From Bdellovibrio sp. (GTDB lineage Bacteria; Bdellovibrionota; Bdellovibrionia; Bdellovibrionales; Bdellovibrionaceae), in NCBI GenBank assembly GCA_003176075.1, contig PSRN01000188.1, positions 1-6,217 on the forward strand: a DNA stretch of 6,217 bases. Direction: 5' to 3'. How positions within the stretch are numbered: the stretch's first letter is position 1; each line of letters starts with the position of its first letter. The notes below the pieces were generated by a model. That model saw only the letters and a list, made by a program, of their open reading frames with translations, was not told where the DNA came from and made no database searches. Both the position numbers and the translations under genes were made by a program. Positions 1-5,140 of this stretch are shown here, one piece after another.

Positions 1-493
1 GAAAGTCCTTTCCATCGATCTTGATCAGCGCGATGTCGGTGCGTTCATCGCTGCCGACGACTTTGGCGCTGAACTGCTTTTCTCCCCGGGAGGAAAGATG
101 GACCATGATTTGGTCGGCCCCCGCCACAACATGATTGTTGGTGAGAATCATGCCACTTTCGCGAATCAAGAAGCCTGAACCCAGTCCGTGCATGGGTTGC
201 ACGTTTTGCGGCATGGGCGAAAATCCATACATCTGCTCCAGCATATCCATCAGCGGATCGCGGCCAAAACCGCGGGGACGGCGCGGGACGGTGGAGGTGG
301 AAATGGTGACGACGGACGGGTTGGCGAGTTTGGCCAGTTCCACGAAAGCATTGGCGGGAAGAGGATCGCCAAACTTCAGTTCATGTTTTTCTTTTTCTGG
401 CTTTTGAGCTTCCGCCGGCCACTCGTTCGCCGATAGCAAAAGAGCCAATACCAGAAAGGAAAGGGAAAAAAGACGCTGGAAAGAGAAAGACAT
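1..493 (-). CDS. htrA: HtrA/DegP-family periplasmic serine protease, N-terminal part (cut by window edge)
   Basis: Only the first 164 codons are present; the gene runs off the left edge. Residues 1-29 look like a Sec signal peptide: a basic start (QR), a hydrophobic run LFSLSFLVLALLLSA, and likely cleavage after AEA at 29. The trypsin-like domain follows. NPSVVTIST (58-66) is the first strand, GLGSGFLI (103-110) is the usual glycine-rich entry, LTNNHVV (117-123) carries catalytic His121, and DIALIKID (153-160) carries catalytic Asp153. The catalytic serine (GNSGGP) and PDZ domains would lie outside the window. A Met-rich stretch (82-101) sits at the place of the DegP LA-type loop. The family degrades or refolds misfolded envelope proteins. 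Start 493 is chosen because GAGG (500-503) lies 6 bases upstream; an in-frame ATG at 505 has a poorer site. DegP, DegQ or DegS cannot be told apart here. Confidence 0.93.
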   Translation of the reverse strand, partial: MSFSFQRLFSLSFLVLALLLSANEWPAEAQKPEKEKHELKFGDPLPANAFVELAKLANPSVVTISTSTVPRRPRGFGRDPLMDMLEQMYGFSPMPQNVQPMHGLGSGFLIRESGMILTNNHVVAGADQIMVHLSSRGEKQFSAKVVGSDERTDIALIKIDGKDF

Positions 494-597
494 TTCAAAC
501 CTCATCACCACTCACCACCCATTGCTCTATTGCTCATCGCTCTCATTCAATGCTCATATTTATCGCTTATCGCAAATAGCTAATCACCAACTGAACG
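494..597. repeat. degenerate AT/TGCTC mini-repeat filling the htrA-DUF1844 spacer
   Basis: The spacer between the DUF1844 stop and the htrA start is mostly low-complexity sequence. On the plus strand it contains ATTGCTCT, ATTGCTCAT, CGCTCTCATT, ATGCTCAT, ATCGCTT and ATCGC one after another, a loose repeat with a period of about 7-10 bases. Read in the direction of htrA it is full of ATGA and TGATG-like start/stop overlaps but encodes no credible peptide. It may be slipped-strand noise or an untranslated linker. I see no convincing promoter or terminator in it. The cctc at 500-503 is the htrA Shine-Dalgarno site on the minus strand. Confidence 0.5.
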
Positions 598-858
598 CTA
601 TTTCGTTTGTACAAATTTGAGCTGTAGGTCATTTAGAAGCGAACTCAGTAACCTGGATTCATCCTCGGTGATATTGCCTTTGGTCTTTTCTTGGAGAACC
701 AGCAGCAAATCAATATTGAAGCGAGCCAGGTCCCGATCGACGACGACTTTTTCGTCAGCCGGATGGGGTGTCAGCCCCAGGGCCATGGCGGCGCTGGAAG
801 CGATCGACATCACCAGCATCGAAAGAGTCGCTTCATGAAGTTGAGCTTTTTCAGTCAT
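598..858 (-). CDS. DUF1844 family small protein
   Basis: This 86-residue protein has the pattern of DUF1844. An N-terminal hydrophobic helix (residues about 11-29, SMLVMSIASSAAMALGL) is followed by a short DxxLA linker. The diagnostic block IDLLLVLQEKTKGNITEDE (from about residue 49) comes next, then the ending LLSSLLNDLQLKFV. The function of the family is unknown, and the helix is probably too mild to be a firm transmembrane segment. The start at 858 is preferred to an ATG at 897 because GAGGG (minus strand, 864-868) lies 5 bases upstream and homologs of this family begin close to this point. It lies between the M48-like gene and htrA on the same strand, with spacers of 177 and 104 bases, so co-transcription is possible but not shown. 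Family call is confident; role is not known. Confidence 0.87.
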   Translation of the reverse strand: MTEKAQLHEATLSMLVMSIASSAAMALGLTPHPADEKVVVDRDLARFNIDLLLVLQEKTKGNITEDESRLLSSLLNDLQLKFVQTK

Positions 859-1035
859 ATTTTCCCTCGCAGTCCTAACCAATCTCCCAATTCTCATTTT
901 AAATTGTGAGGAGTTTTCTACGATTTTTGCTGGAAATTCATACCGCGTTGCGCTATCAGTGAAGTCCCTTCCGGCGTGTGAGCGCTCGACATTGAGTGCG
1001 AGTTCGCACGAGCACTATTACACGAGCACAATTTA
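859..1035. other. spacer between M48-like gene and DUF1844 gene
   Basis: No gene is supported here. The part next to the M48-like stop has ACGAGCAC twice (1008-1015 and 1021-1028) and a short inverted repeat, GTGCGA/TCGCAC at 996-1009. GAGCGCTC is a palindrome nearby. No T-tract follows, so an intrinsic terminator is not supported. A short minus-strand open frame spanning 918-1118 overlaps the end of the M48-like gene in another frame; it is Ser/Arg-rich and looks like a shadow. Confidence 0.35.
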
Positions 1036-1860
1036 TCAGACGAGCTCCGTACCGACAATTCTTCGCAATCGCGAGCTGAGCGAGCTTTGGACCGATAGGA
1101 AGCTCTGCTCCTCGTCATCGTTGCGGCTGGGGAAAACTGAAAAAAGATGTTCCGAACCTGCGGGTGGAATCAGCGGGTAGGCCTGGGCTATGGATTTCAA
1201 CTTCCATAGCGCTGAGGCCAATTTCCTACGATCGGAGACAATTGAAATTGTCAGACGGTCCCGTTCCTCTTCGAAGCGGTGCCAAGTCACCAATTTAAGA
1301 AATAAGCGCGACATCGGAGTCAGCGTGCGCGTGAAAAATTGAATTTTCGACCAAAAAACGGCCCTGTCCATCAGTTCTCCCAAAGTGACCATTGAAAGGG
1401 CTAGCCAGTGAAACCAACGATAACGAAGGCGCTGGCGCAGCCAAAGAGACGCCAACTCGGACAGTAGGAGCGCCTGTGTTTCGTCAATATCCAGGTGTTC
1501 AAGGACTCGTTCGCTGATCAGTAGAACGTCGCGCGGGCTCCCCAGGGTGAGAGAAAGCACAAAAGCCGAGCGGGAGCGGACCACGTAGAACTCGGGTAAT
1601 TCCATGTGCAGTCTTTGGGCGCCAAACTCGATGCGGGACAGAATCCCCCACGGGTCCTGGCCCTCGATGCGATGAAGATCAAACAAATTCATCCAATGGG
1701 ATTCATCGGTTGCCCAAAGAAGGGCCGTCCAAGCAATGGTCAAGGCGAGCGCCGCCAGCAGACCGGTTCGACCACCCATCCAATGCCCTATGTACAGAAT
1801 CACCAAACAAATCAGAAAAATCGAAGCCCCCAATTTAAGAAATAACAAAGGGACTCTCAT
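1036..1860 (-). CDS. HtpX-like M48 family membrane protein with lost zinc-binding motif (probable pseudopeptidase)
   Basis: This 274-residue protein has the layout of HtpX. Two N-terminal membrane segments lie at about 5-28 and 32-51, with the HtpX-like GGRTGLLAAL between them. A linker (PWGILSRIEFGAQRLHMELPEFYVV, split here as residues 70-94) follows, then RSAFVLSLTLGSPRDVLLIS at the place of the HtpX NAFATGRNP block. LEHLDIDETQALLLSELAS then matches the helix that normally ends in HELAH. Both zinc-binding His are Ser (S134, S138), while the catalytic Glu135 remains. The third-ligand motif EYxAD is kept as EEERD (E197-D201), and ASALWKLK (215-222) matches the family's later helix. HtpX normally cleaves damaged inner-membrane proteins; this copy should not bind zinc in the usual way. 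The start at 1860 is supported by AAGGAG (minus strand, 1866-1871) 5 bases away. The reading frame is intact, so it is not an obvious decayed gene. A diverged M48 protein with a new scaffold role is my inference. Confidence 0.75.
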   Translation of the reverse strand: MRVPLLFLKLGASIFLICLVILYIGHWMGGRTGLLAALALTIAWTALLWATDESHWMNLFDLHRIEGQDPWGILSRIEFGAQRLHMELPEFYVVRSRSAFVLSLTLGSPRDVLLISERVLEHLDIDETQALLLSELASLWLRQRLRYRWFHWLALSMVTLGELMDRAVFWSKIQFFTRTLTPMSRLFLKLVTWHRFEEERDRLTISIVSDRRKLASALWKLKSIAQAYPLIPPAGSEHLFSVFPSRNDDEEQSFLSVQSSLSSRLRRIVGTELV

Positions 1861-1925
1861 ACTTGCTCCTTCATAAAATTTCCGCTTCTACTTGCAAAAT
1901 GCTATTCATCATCATATTCACTCCC

Positions 1926-2076
1926 CCTGCGGAGGGGTCGAGGGCGCCGATTTGGTTCCGTGGAGATGCCGAAGGCACTGACTTGGTCTGCGGAGGTGCT
2001 AAAGGCAACGACTTGGTCTGCGGAGTTGCTAAAGGCAACGACTTGGTCTGCGGAGTTGCCGAAGGCAACGACTTGG
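1926..2076 (+). repeat. tandem array of five 30-base palindromic units (family A)
   Basis: Units lie at 1926-1955 (diverged), 1957-1986, 1987-2016, 2017-2046 and 2047-2076. The conserved left flank is TCTGCGGAG and the conserved right flank is CGACTTGG. Positions 9-23 of each unit form a hairpin with a three-base loop (GAA or AAA). The last unit is GTTGCC-GAA-GGCAAC at 2055-2069; the unit before is GTTGCT-AAA-GGCAAC with one G-T pair. The first three have one or more mismatches. Read on the plus strand each unit would encode S-A-E-x-x-K-A-x-T-W. The same unit occurs twice inside the neighbouring DUF58 gene. Confidence 0.9.
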
Positions 2077-2101
2077 GATATCGCTTCGCATAAGATATGC
2101 C
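2076..2101 (+). other. imperfect hairpin directly after the repeat array
   Basis: GGATATC (2076-2082) can pair with GATATGCC (2094-2101) through seven base pairs with one bulged G, around an 11-base loop. It directly abuts the last 30-base unit. No T-tract follows, so it is not a standard terminator. It could be chance. Confidence 0.25.
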
Positions 2102-2172
2102 CGCCAGGGCCTTCTTTATTGTCAAATAGCCATTCATCATTCACTCCCAAAACTCCCCTTTGAAGGAGGACC

Positions 2173-3162
2173 ATGGACGTCGATATTCTAGCTCTTAATG
2201 CCGCCATAAAACAAGAATCGCAATTTGTCGATCGCATGCTCGGTGAAGTGGGCAAAGTCGTGGTCGGGCAGCGTGAAATGTTGGAGGGAATCCTGATGGG
2301 ACTTCTCACCGGCGGCCATGTCCTGCTCGAGGGCGTCCCCGGTCTCGCCAAAACGCTTACCATTTCAACGGTTTCCAAAGCCATCAACCTTGATTTTCAG
2401 CGCATCCAATTCACTCCCGATCTGCTGCCGACGGATCTGATCGGCACGATGATCTTCAATCCGAAGACAGGGGACTTCGCTCCCAAAAAGGGACCGATCT
2501 TCACCAATATTGTGCTGGCTGACGAGATCAACCGGGCCCCCGCCAAAGTGCAGTCGGCTCTCTTGGAGGCCATGGCCGAAAAGCAAGTGACGATTGGCGA
2601 GCAATCTTACCCGCTGGCCGCGCCCTTTTTGGTGCTGGCGACGCAAAACCCACTGGAACAGGAAGGGACCTACCCACTCCCCGAAGCTCAGATGGACCGA
2701 TTCATGTTCAAGATCCATGTGGATTATCCATCGAAGGCGGAAGAACTTGAAATCGTGAATCGCATGGGTACCAACGACCAGTTGGAAGTTCAGCCGATCA
2801 TTTCACGTGATGAATTGACGCGCGCGGTGAGTCGTTTGGATCAAATTTATGTCGATCAAAAAGTGAGAAATTATATTGTTGAAATCGTGATGGCCTCACG
2901 CAAACCGACGGAGTACGGCTTGACTCAAATCTCGCAACTCTTGGCGGTCGGGGGTTCGCCGCGGGCAAGTATTTCGCTGATCCGAGCCGGCAAGGCCCAC
3001 GCTTTCCTGCGCGGGCGCGGTTATGTCACGGCCGAAGATATCAAGGCGGTGGCCTACAACGTCCTTCGCCACCGATTAATCCTCACTTACGAAGCGGAAG
3101 CTGAAAATGTGAAATCGGATCAAGTCATCAAAGAGCTTTTGAGCCATATTGAGGTGCCTTGA
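2173..3162 (+). CDS. moxR: MoxR-family AAA+ ATPase
   Basis: This 329-residue protein is complete and of normal length for MoxR. It starts with the typical helix (ALNAAIKQESQFVDRMLGEV, then VVVGQ at 29-33). Walker A is GVPGLAKT (54-61), Walker B VLADEINR (114-121), sensor 1 ATQNP (156-160), the arginine-finger DRF (175-177), and sensor 2 GGSPRAS (260-266). The C-terminal lid includes GRGYVTAEDI and VLRHRL. MoxR proteins are cytosolic ATPases that assist folding or metal-dependent activation of vWA-domain partners, which here are the DUF58 and Bat proteins downstream. AAGGAGGA (2163-2170) precedes the ATG with rather short spacing (3 bases after GGAGG), but the protein start matches the family. 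Its TGA overlaps the next ATG in TGATG (3160-3164), so translation of the two is probably coupled. Confidence 0.96.
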   Translation: MDVDILALNAAIKQESQFVDRMLGEVGKVVVGQREMLEGILMGLLTGGHVLLEGVPGLAKTLTISTVSKAINLDFQRIQFTPDLLPTDLIGTMIFNPKTGDFAPKKGPIFTNIVLADEINRAPAKVQSALLEAMAEKQVTIGEQSYPLAAPFLVLATQNPLEQEGTYPLPEAQMDRFMFKIHVDYPSKAEELEIVNRMGTNDQLEVQPIISRDELTRAVSRLDQIYVDQKVRNYIVEIVMASRKPTEYGLTQISQLLAVGGSPRASISLIRAGKAHAFLRGRGYVTAEDIKAVAYNVLRHRLILTYEAEAENVKSDQVIKELLSHIEVP

Positions 3163-4127
3163 TGGACACCCGTGGCTCTGTGGAGGTGCCGAAGGCACCG
3201 ACTTGGTCCTTCGCCGCCCACGCTTTTCCTTCCGAGGTCCTCCAAAAGGTCAAGCTTCTTGAGATTCGCACCCGCAAACTGGTCAACAACTTGTTTTCGG
3301 GCGAATACCATACGGTCTTCAAGGGACAAGGGATGACCTTTTCGGATTTTCGCGAATACGTTCCAGGGGACGATATTCGGGCGATCAGCTGGACGTTAAC
3401 GGCTCGGGCGGGTAAGCCCTTTATTAAGAAATTCGACGAAGAGCGGGAGCTGACTGTTTTTATTGTCGTCGATATCAGCCGGTCCACCGATTTTGGCTCG
3501 AACGAACTGCTCAAGGGTGAGGCGATGACTCACTTGGCGGCGCTCGTGGCCTTCAGCGCGGTCCGCAACAAGGACCAGGTGGGGCTTTTGTTATTTTCAG
3601 ACATCATCGAACATTTTGTACCGGCCAAGAAAGGGCGGGGGCACACCCAGCGATTGTTGCGGGATCTTTATTATTTCAAACCGCGCGGCAAGAAAACGCG
3701 CATCGCTCAAGCCGCCAACCACCTTCTCGGGGTGTTGAAAAAGCGTTCGGTGATTTTCTTTATGAGTGATTTTATCGACAGCGAATTTTCTGCGGAGCCG
3801 CTAAAAGCGGCGACTTGGGCGGAGTCGCTGCGCCTGCTCGGCCGCAAACATGACGTGGTGGCGGTGGTTGTTCGCGACCGCGCGGAATTGGAATTGCCGG
3901 ATGTGGGGCTGGTGGAAATTCAAGATCCCGAGACGGACGAAGTGCTGACCATCGATACCAGCTCCAGGGCTTTTCGTGAATCCTATGCGGCTGAATTGCG
4001 TCGCCGCCGCGACCTGCGCGATCGGCTGCTTCGTCAAGCGCAGGTGGATCGGGTGGAGGTGGACTCGGCCGGCAGCTACGTCAATCCCCTCGTGCAATTC
4101 TTTGAGCGGCGGCGGGGCAGGTCGTAA
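3162..4127 (+). CDS. DUF58 domain protein (vWA-like partner of MoxR) carrying two inserted repeat peptides
   Basis: This soluble protein has 321 residues. The N-terminal family block runs LEIRTRKLVNNLFSGEYHTV (33-52), then FKGQGM, and the signature REYVPGDDIRAISW (64-77). A vWA-like fold follows, with the MIDAS-like D-I-S-R-S (104-108) and SDF (202-204). In bat operons DUF58 proteins lie directly after MoxR and are considered soluble vWA-like partners. Two peptides look inserted: SVEVPKAPTW (6-15), before the first conserved helix, and SAEPLKAATW (210-219), between SDFIDSEF and AESLRLLGRKHD, where the family usually has only a short loop. Both are translations of the 30-base family A repeat in the same frame. 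The ATG at 3162 has GAGG (3151-3154) 7 bases upstream and overlaps the moxR stop; a TTG at 3159 is less likely. The next gene starts 2 bases after the stop. Confidence 0.94.
   Translation: MDTRGSVEVPKAPTWSFAAHAFPSEVLQKVKLLEIRTRKLVNNLFSGEYHTVFKGQGMTFSDFREYVPGDDIRAISWTLTARAGKPFIKKFDEERELTVFIVVDISRSTDFGSNELLKGEAMTHLAALVAFSAVRNKDQVGLLLFSDIIEHFVPAKKGRGHTQRLLRDLYYFKPRGKKTRIAQAANHLLGVLKKRSVIFFMSDFIDSEFSAEPLKAATWAESLRLLGRKHDVVAVVVRDRAELELPDVGLVEIQDPETDEVLTIDTSSRAFRESYAAELRRRRDLRDRLLRQAQVDRVEVDSAGSYVNPLVQFFERRRGRS
3177..3206 (+). repeat. family A palindromic unit inside the DUF58 gene, copy 1
   Basis: This single 30-base unit has the left flank TCTGTGGA, a perfect hairpin GGTGCC-GAA-GGCACC (3185-3199) and the right flank CGACTTGG. 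It begins on codon 6 in frame zero and encodes SVEVPKAPTW. Compared with the last unit of the upstream array, the second stem pair is G-C instead of T-A, a paired change. Confidence 0.9.
3789..3818 (+). repeat. family A palindromic unit inside the DUF58 gene, copy 2
   Basis: This single 30-base unit has TCTGCGGA, a perfect hairpin GCCGCT-AAA-AGCGGC (3797-3811) and then CGACTTGG. It is in the same frame as copy 1 and encodes SAEPLKAATW. Pairs 2, 3 and 6 of the stem differ from the array units, and each change keeps pairing. Confidence 0.9.
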
Positions 4128-4129
4128 AC

Positions 4130-5140
4130 ATGGCGGATCTCAATTGTGAAATGGACAAGTCCAAGGACACCAGCGTGGGAGGCGAAGCCGCCACGGGTAT
4201 GAACGTGGGCGACCGCTTCAGTTTACTGTGCCACAGCTCTTCGCCACTGCCTGAACTCAATGCCAAGACGACCGATCTTCTGCTCGAGGAGAAAGACAAG
4301 TATGCCCTGAAGTTGTTGCGCTGGGAGCGCCGTTCGCCGAGTGAGTTGTCCCTGGAGGTGGTGAGCTATCGGGTCGGTGAAAACAAGATTTCGGCGGCAC
4401 AGCTGGTGGATGATTCCCATTCCTTGCTGCTCAATGATTTGCAATTCACCGTGGTCAGTGTGCAGGATCCCCAGAAGCCGCAAGAAAAGCCCTTTGGGCC
4501 GATCGGGCCGGTGCGGTTCTTCCCGTGGGCCTTTGTCTTCGCTATTTTGATCATGCTCATCCTGACGCTGCTGCCGATTTTGGGTTGGGCGGTTCGTCGT
4601 TGGCGCTGGCGCAAGTGGGTTCGTGAAGTCATTGACCAGCCCTTTCAGTTTCCTCCCCATCAGGAAATTCACCGTCAGCTCCGCCTGGCGCAGCGAAAGC
4701 ATCCTTTTTTGTCGGATCCTCAGTTTGCGGCCGAGAACTCCGCCTTGCAAGAAGCTCTGCGGGAATTGGAAGGTTTCTTGTTGGTTTTTATCACGCGGCA
4801 GTATTTTGTTCCCGCTCGCCACTGGACGACCCGCCAGTTGATTCGCCGCTTGAAAGATCAGGCCCCGGAATTGGATGAGGCTCGACTGGCGGAATTGCAA
4901 ATGGTGCTGGCTGAGCTCGCCAAAGCCAAGGCTGCAACCACGGCACTCAAGACCCAGGACCTGGCGCAGCTTTTGCGGTTTATCCGCCACGCCGCCGATG
5001 GACTGATCATTTCCCCTCGCTCAGTCGGAGGAGAGCTGCGCAGCTCTCCTCAGTCTGTGGGAGGAGAGCTGCGAAGCTCTCCTCAATCCACCGGAGGAGA
5101 GCTGCGAAGCTCTCCCCGTTCCAGTGGAGGAGGCTTGTGA
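4130..5140 (+). CDS. BatD/DUF4381-like membrane protein with repeat-derived C-terminal tail
   Basis: This 336-residue protein sits at the place where bat operons carry BatD or DUF4381 proteins. Residues about 24-130 look beta-rich (VGDRFSLL, LSLEVVSYRVG, LQFTVVSV) and end in KPFGPIGPV, resembling the strand-rich domain and exit linker seen in BatD-like proteins. One membrane segment follows (131-156), then the basic stop RRWRWRKW. The rest is a helical cytosolic domain: LQEALRELEGFLLVFITRQY, HWTTRQLIRRL, and AQLLRFIRHA, as in DUF4381. No signal peptide is visible. By the positive-inside rule the N-terminal domain should be outside, so it is either exported without a cleaved signal or the true 5' end is altered. 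Residues 295-336 are repeats of SVGGELRSSPQ encoded by the 33-base family B array. Residues 15-20 (SVGGEA) resemble the same unit. AGG (4119-4121) is a modest ribosome site. Its last four bases overlap batA (GTGA). Confidence 0.72.
   Translation: MADLNCEMDKSKDTSVGGEAATGMNVGDRFSLLCHSSSPLPELNAKTTDLLLEEKDKYALKLLRWERRSPSELSLEVVSYRVGENKISAAQLVDDSHSLLLNDLQFTVVSVQDPQKPQEKPFGPIGPVRFFPWAFVFAILIMLILTLLPILGWAVRRWRWRKWVREVIDQPFQFPPHQEIHRQLRLAQRKHPFLSDPQFAAENSALQEALRELEGFLLVFITRQYFVPARHWTTRQLIRRLKDQAPELDEARLAELQMVLAELAKAKAATTALKTQDLAQLLRFIRHAADGLIISPRSVGGELRSSPQSVGGELRSSPQSTGGELRSSPRSSGGGL
4172..4198 (+). repeat. possible degenerate repeat copy near the start of the BatD-like gene
   Basis: This stretch encodes SVGGEAATG, close to the SVGGEL start of the family B units at the gene's 3' end, and is in the same frame. 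It contains GTGGGAGG followed by GGC-GAA-GCC (4181-4189), with GTGG (4175-4178) able to pair with CCAC (4191-4194). The stem is interrupted, so this could be coincidence or a decayed copy. Confidence 0.35.
5012..5137 (+). repeat. tandem array of 33-base hairpin units (family B) at the 3' end of the BatD-like gene
   Basis: Full units lie at 5021-5053, 5054-5086 and 5087-5119. A partial leading end (5012-5020) and a partial fourth unit (5120-5137) flank them. The period is exactly 33 bases, and the units are in frame as S-(V/T)-G-G-E-L-R-S-S-P-(Q/R). Unit 1 holds a perfect 24-base palindrome (5028-5051). Unit 2 forms a ten-pair stem GAGGAGAGCT/AGCTCTCCTC around GCGA (5061-5084). Unit 3 has an eight-pair stem with the same GCGA loop (5096-5115). 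GCGA fits the GNRA tetraloop class in RNA. Confidence 0.93.
5126..5133 (+). promoter_or_regulatory. batA ribosome binding site formed by the last partial repeat unit
   Basis: GGAGGAGG is the left arm of the truncated fourth family B unit. Its GGAGG lies 6 bases before the GTG at 5137, which decides the batA start. The same arm could pair with right arms (CTCTCC) of upstream units, which would hide the site. Confidence 0.65.

Larger units (their letters stand above)
1861..2172. promoter_or_regulatory. divergent intergenic region between the M48-like gene and the moxR operon
   Basis: These 312 bases must hold the start signals for both transcripts, but I could not find a -35/-10 pair with good spacing on either strand. 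Contents from left: the M48-like Shine-Dalgarno site (1866-1871, minus strand); an ATTCATCAT...TCACTCCC stretch (1904-1925); a tandem array of 30-base hairpin units (1926-2076); an imperfect hairpin (2076-2101); a second ATTCATCATTCACTCCC (2132-2148); and the moxR Shine-Dalgarno AAGGAGGA (2163-2170). Open frames that cross it on both strands are made of repeat translation and are not taken as genes. If the moxR promoter lies left of the array, the array would be in the moxR 5' leader. Confidence 0.5.

Noticed and set aside
996..1009. GTGCGA/TCGCAC inverted repeat as a terminator of the M48-like gene
   Set aside because: The loop would be only two bases without opening a pair, and no T-tract follows on either strand.
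1926..2076. Tandem 30-base units as a CRISPR array
   Set aside because: Units are directly adjacent with no unique spacers, and no cas genes are present.
1960..2163. Plus-strand open frame of 67 codons before moxR
   Set aside because: It is mostly translated family A repeat followed by non-conserved sequence, with no good ribosome site. The open frame follows from the repeat being stop-free with a length divisible by three.
1902..2387. Minus-strand open frame of 161 codons with a repeated SADQVVAF peptide
   Set aside because: It runs antisense through the moxR start and the repeat array. The repeated peptide is only the reverse reading of family A, and no family features are seen in the rest.
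3151..3190. GAGGTGCC at 3151-3158 and again at 3183-3190 as a target-site duplication around repeat copy 1
   Set aside because: The first copy is the normal end of moxR (coding E-V-P, common in the family) and serves as a ribosome site. The second is inside the repeat consensus rather than flanking it.
4223..4990. Long minus-strand open frame (255 codons) opposite the BatD-like gene
   Set aside because: It is Gln/Arg-rich, lacks recognisable domains and sits fully opposite a gene that fits its operon; it is a shadow.
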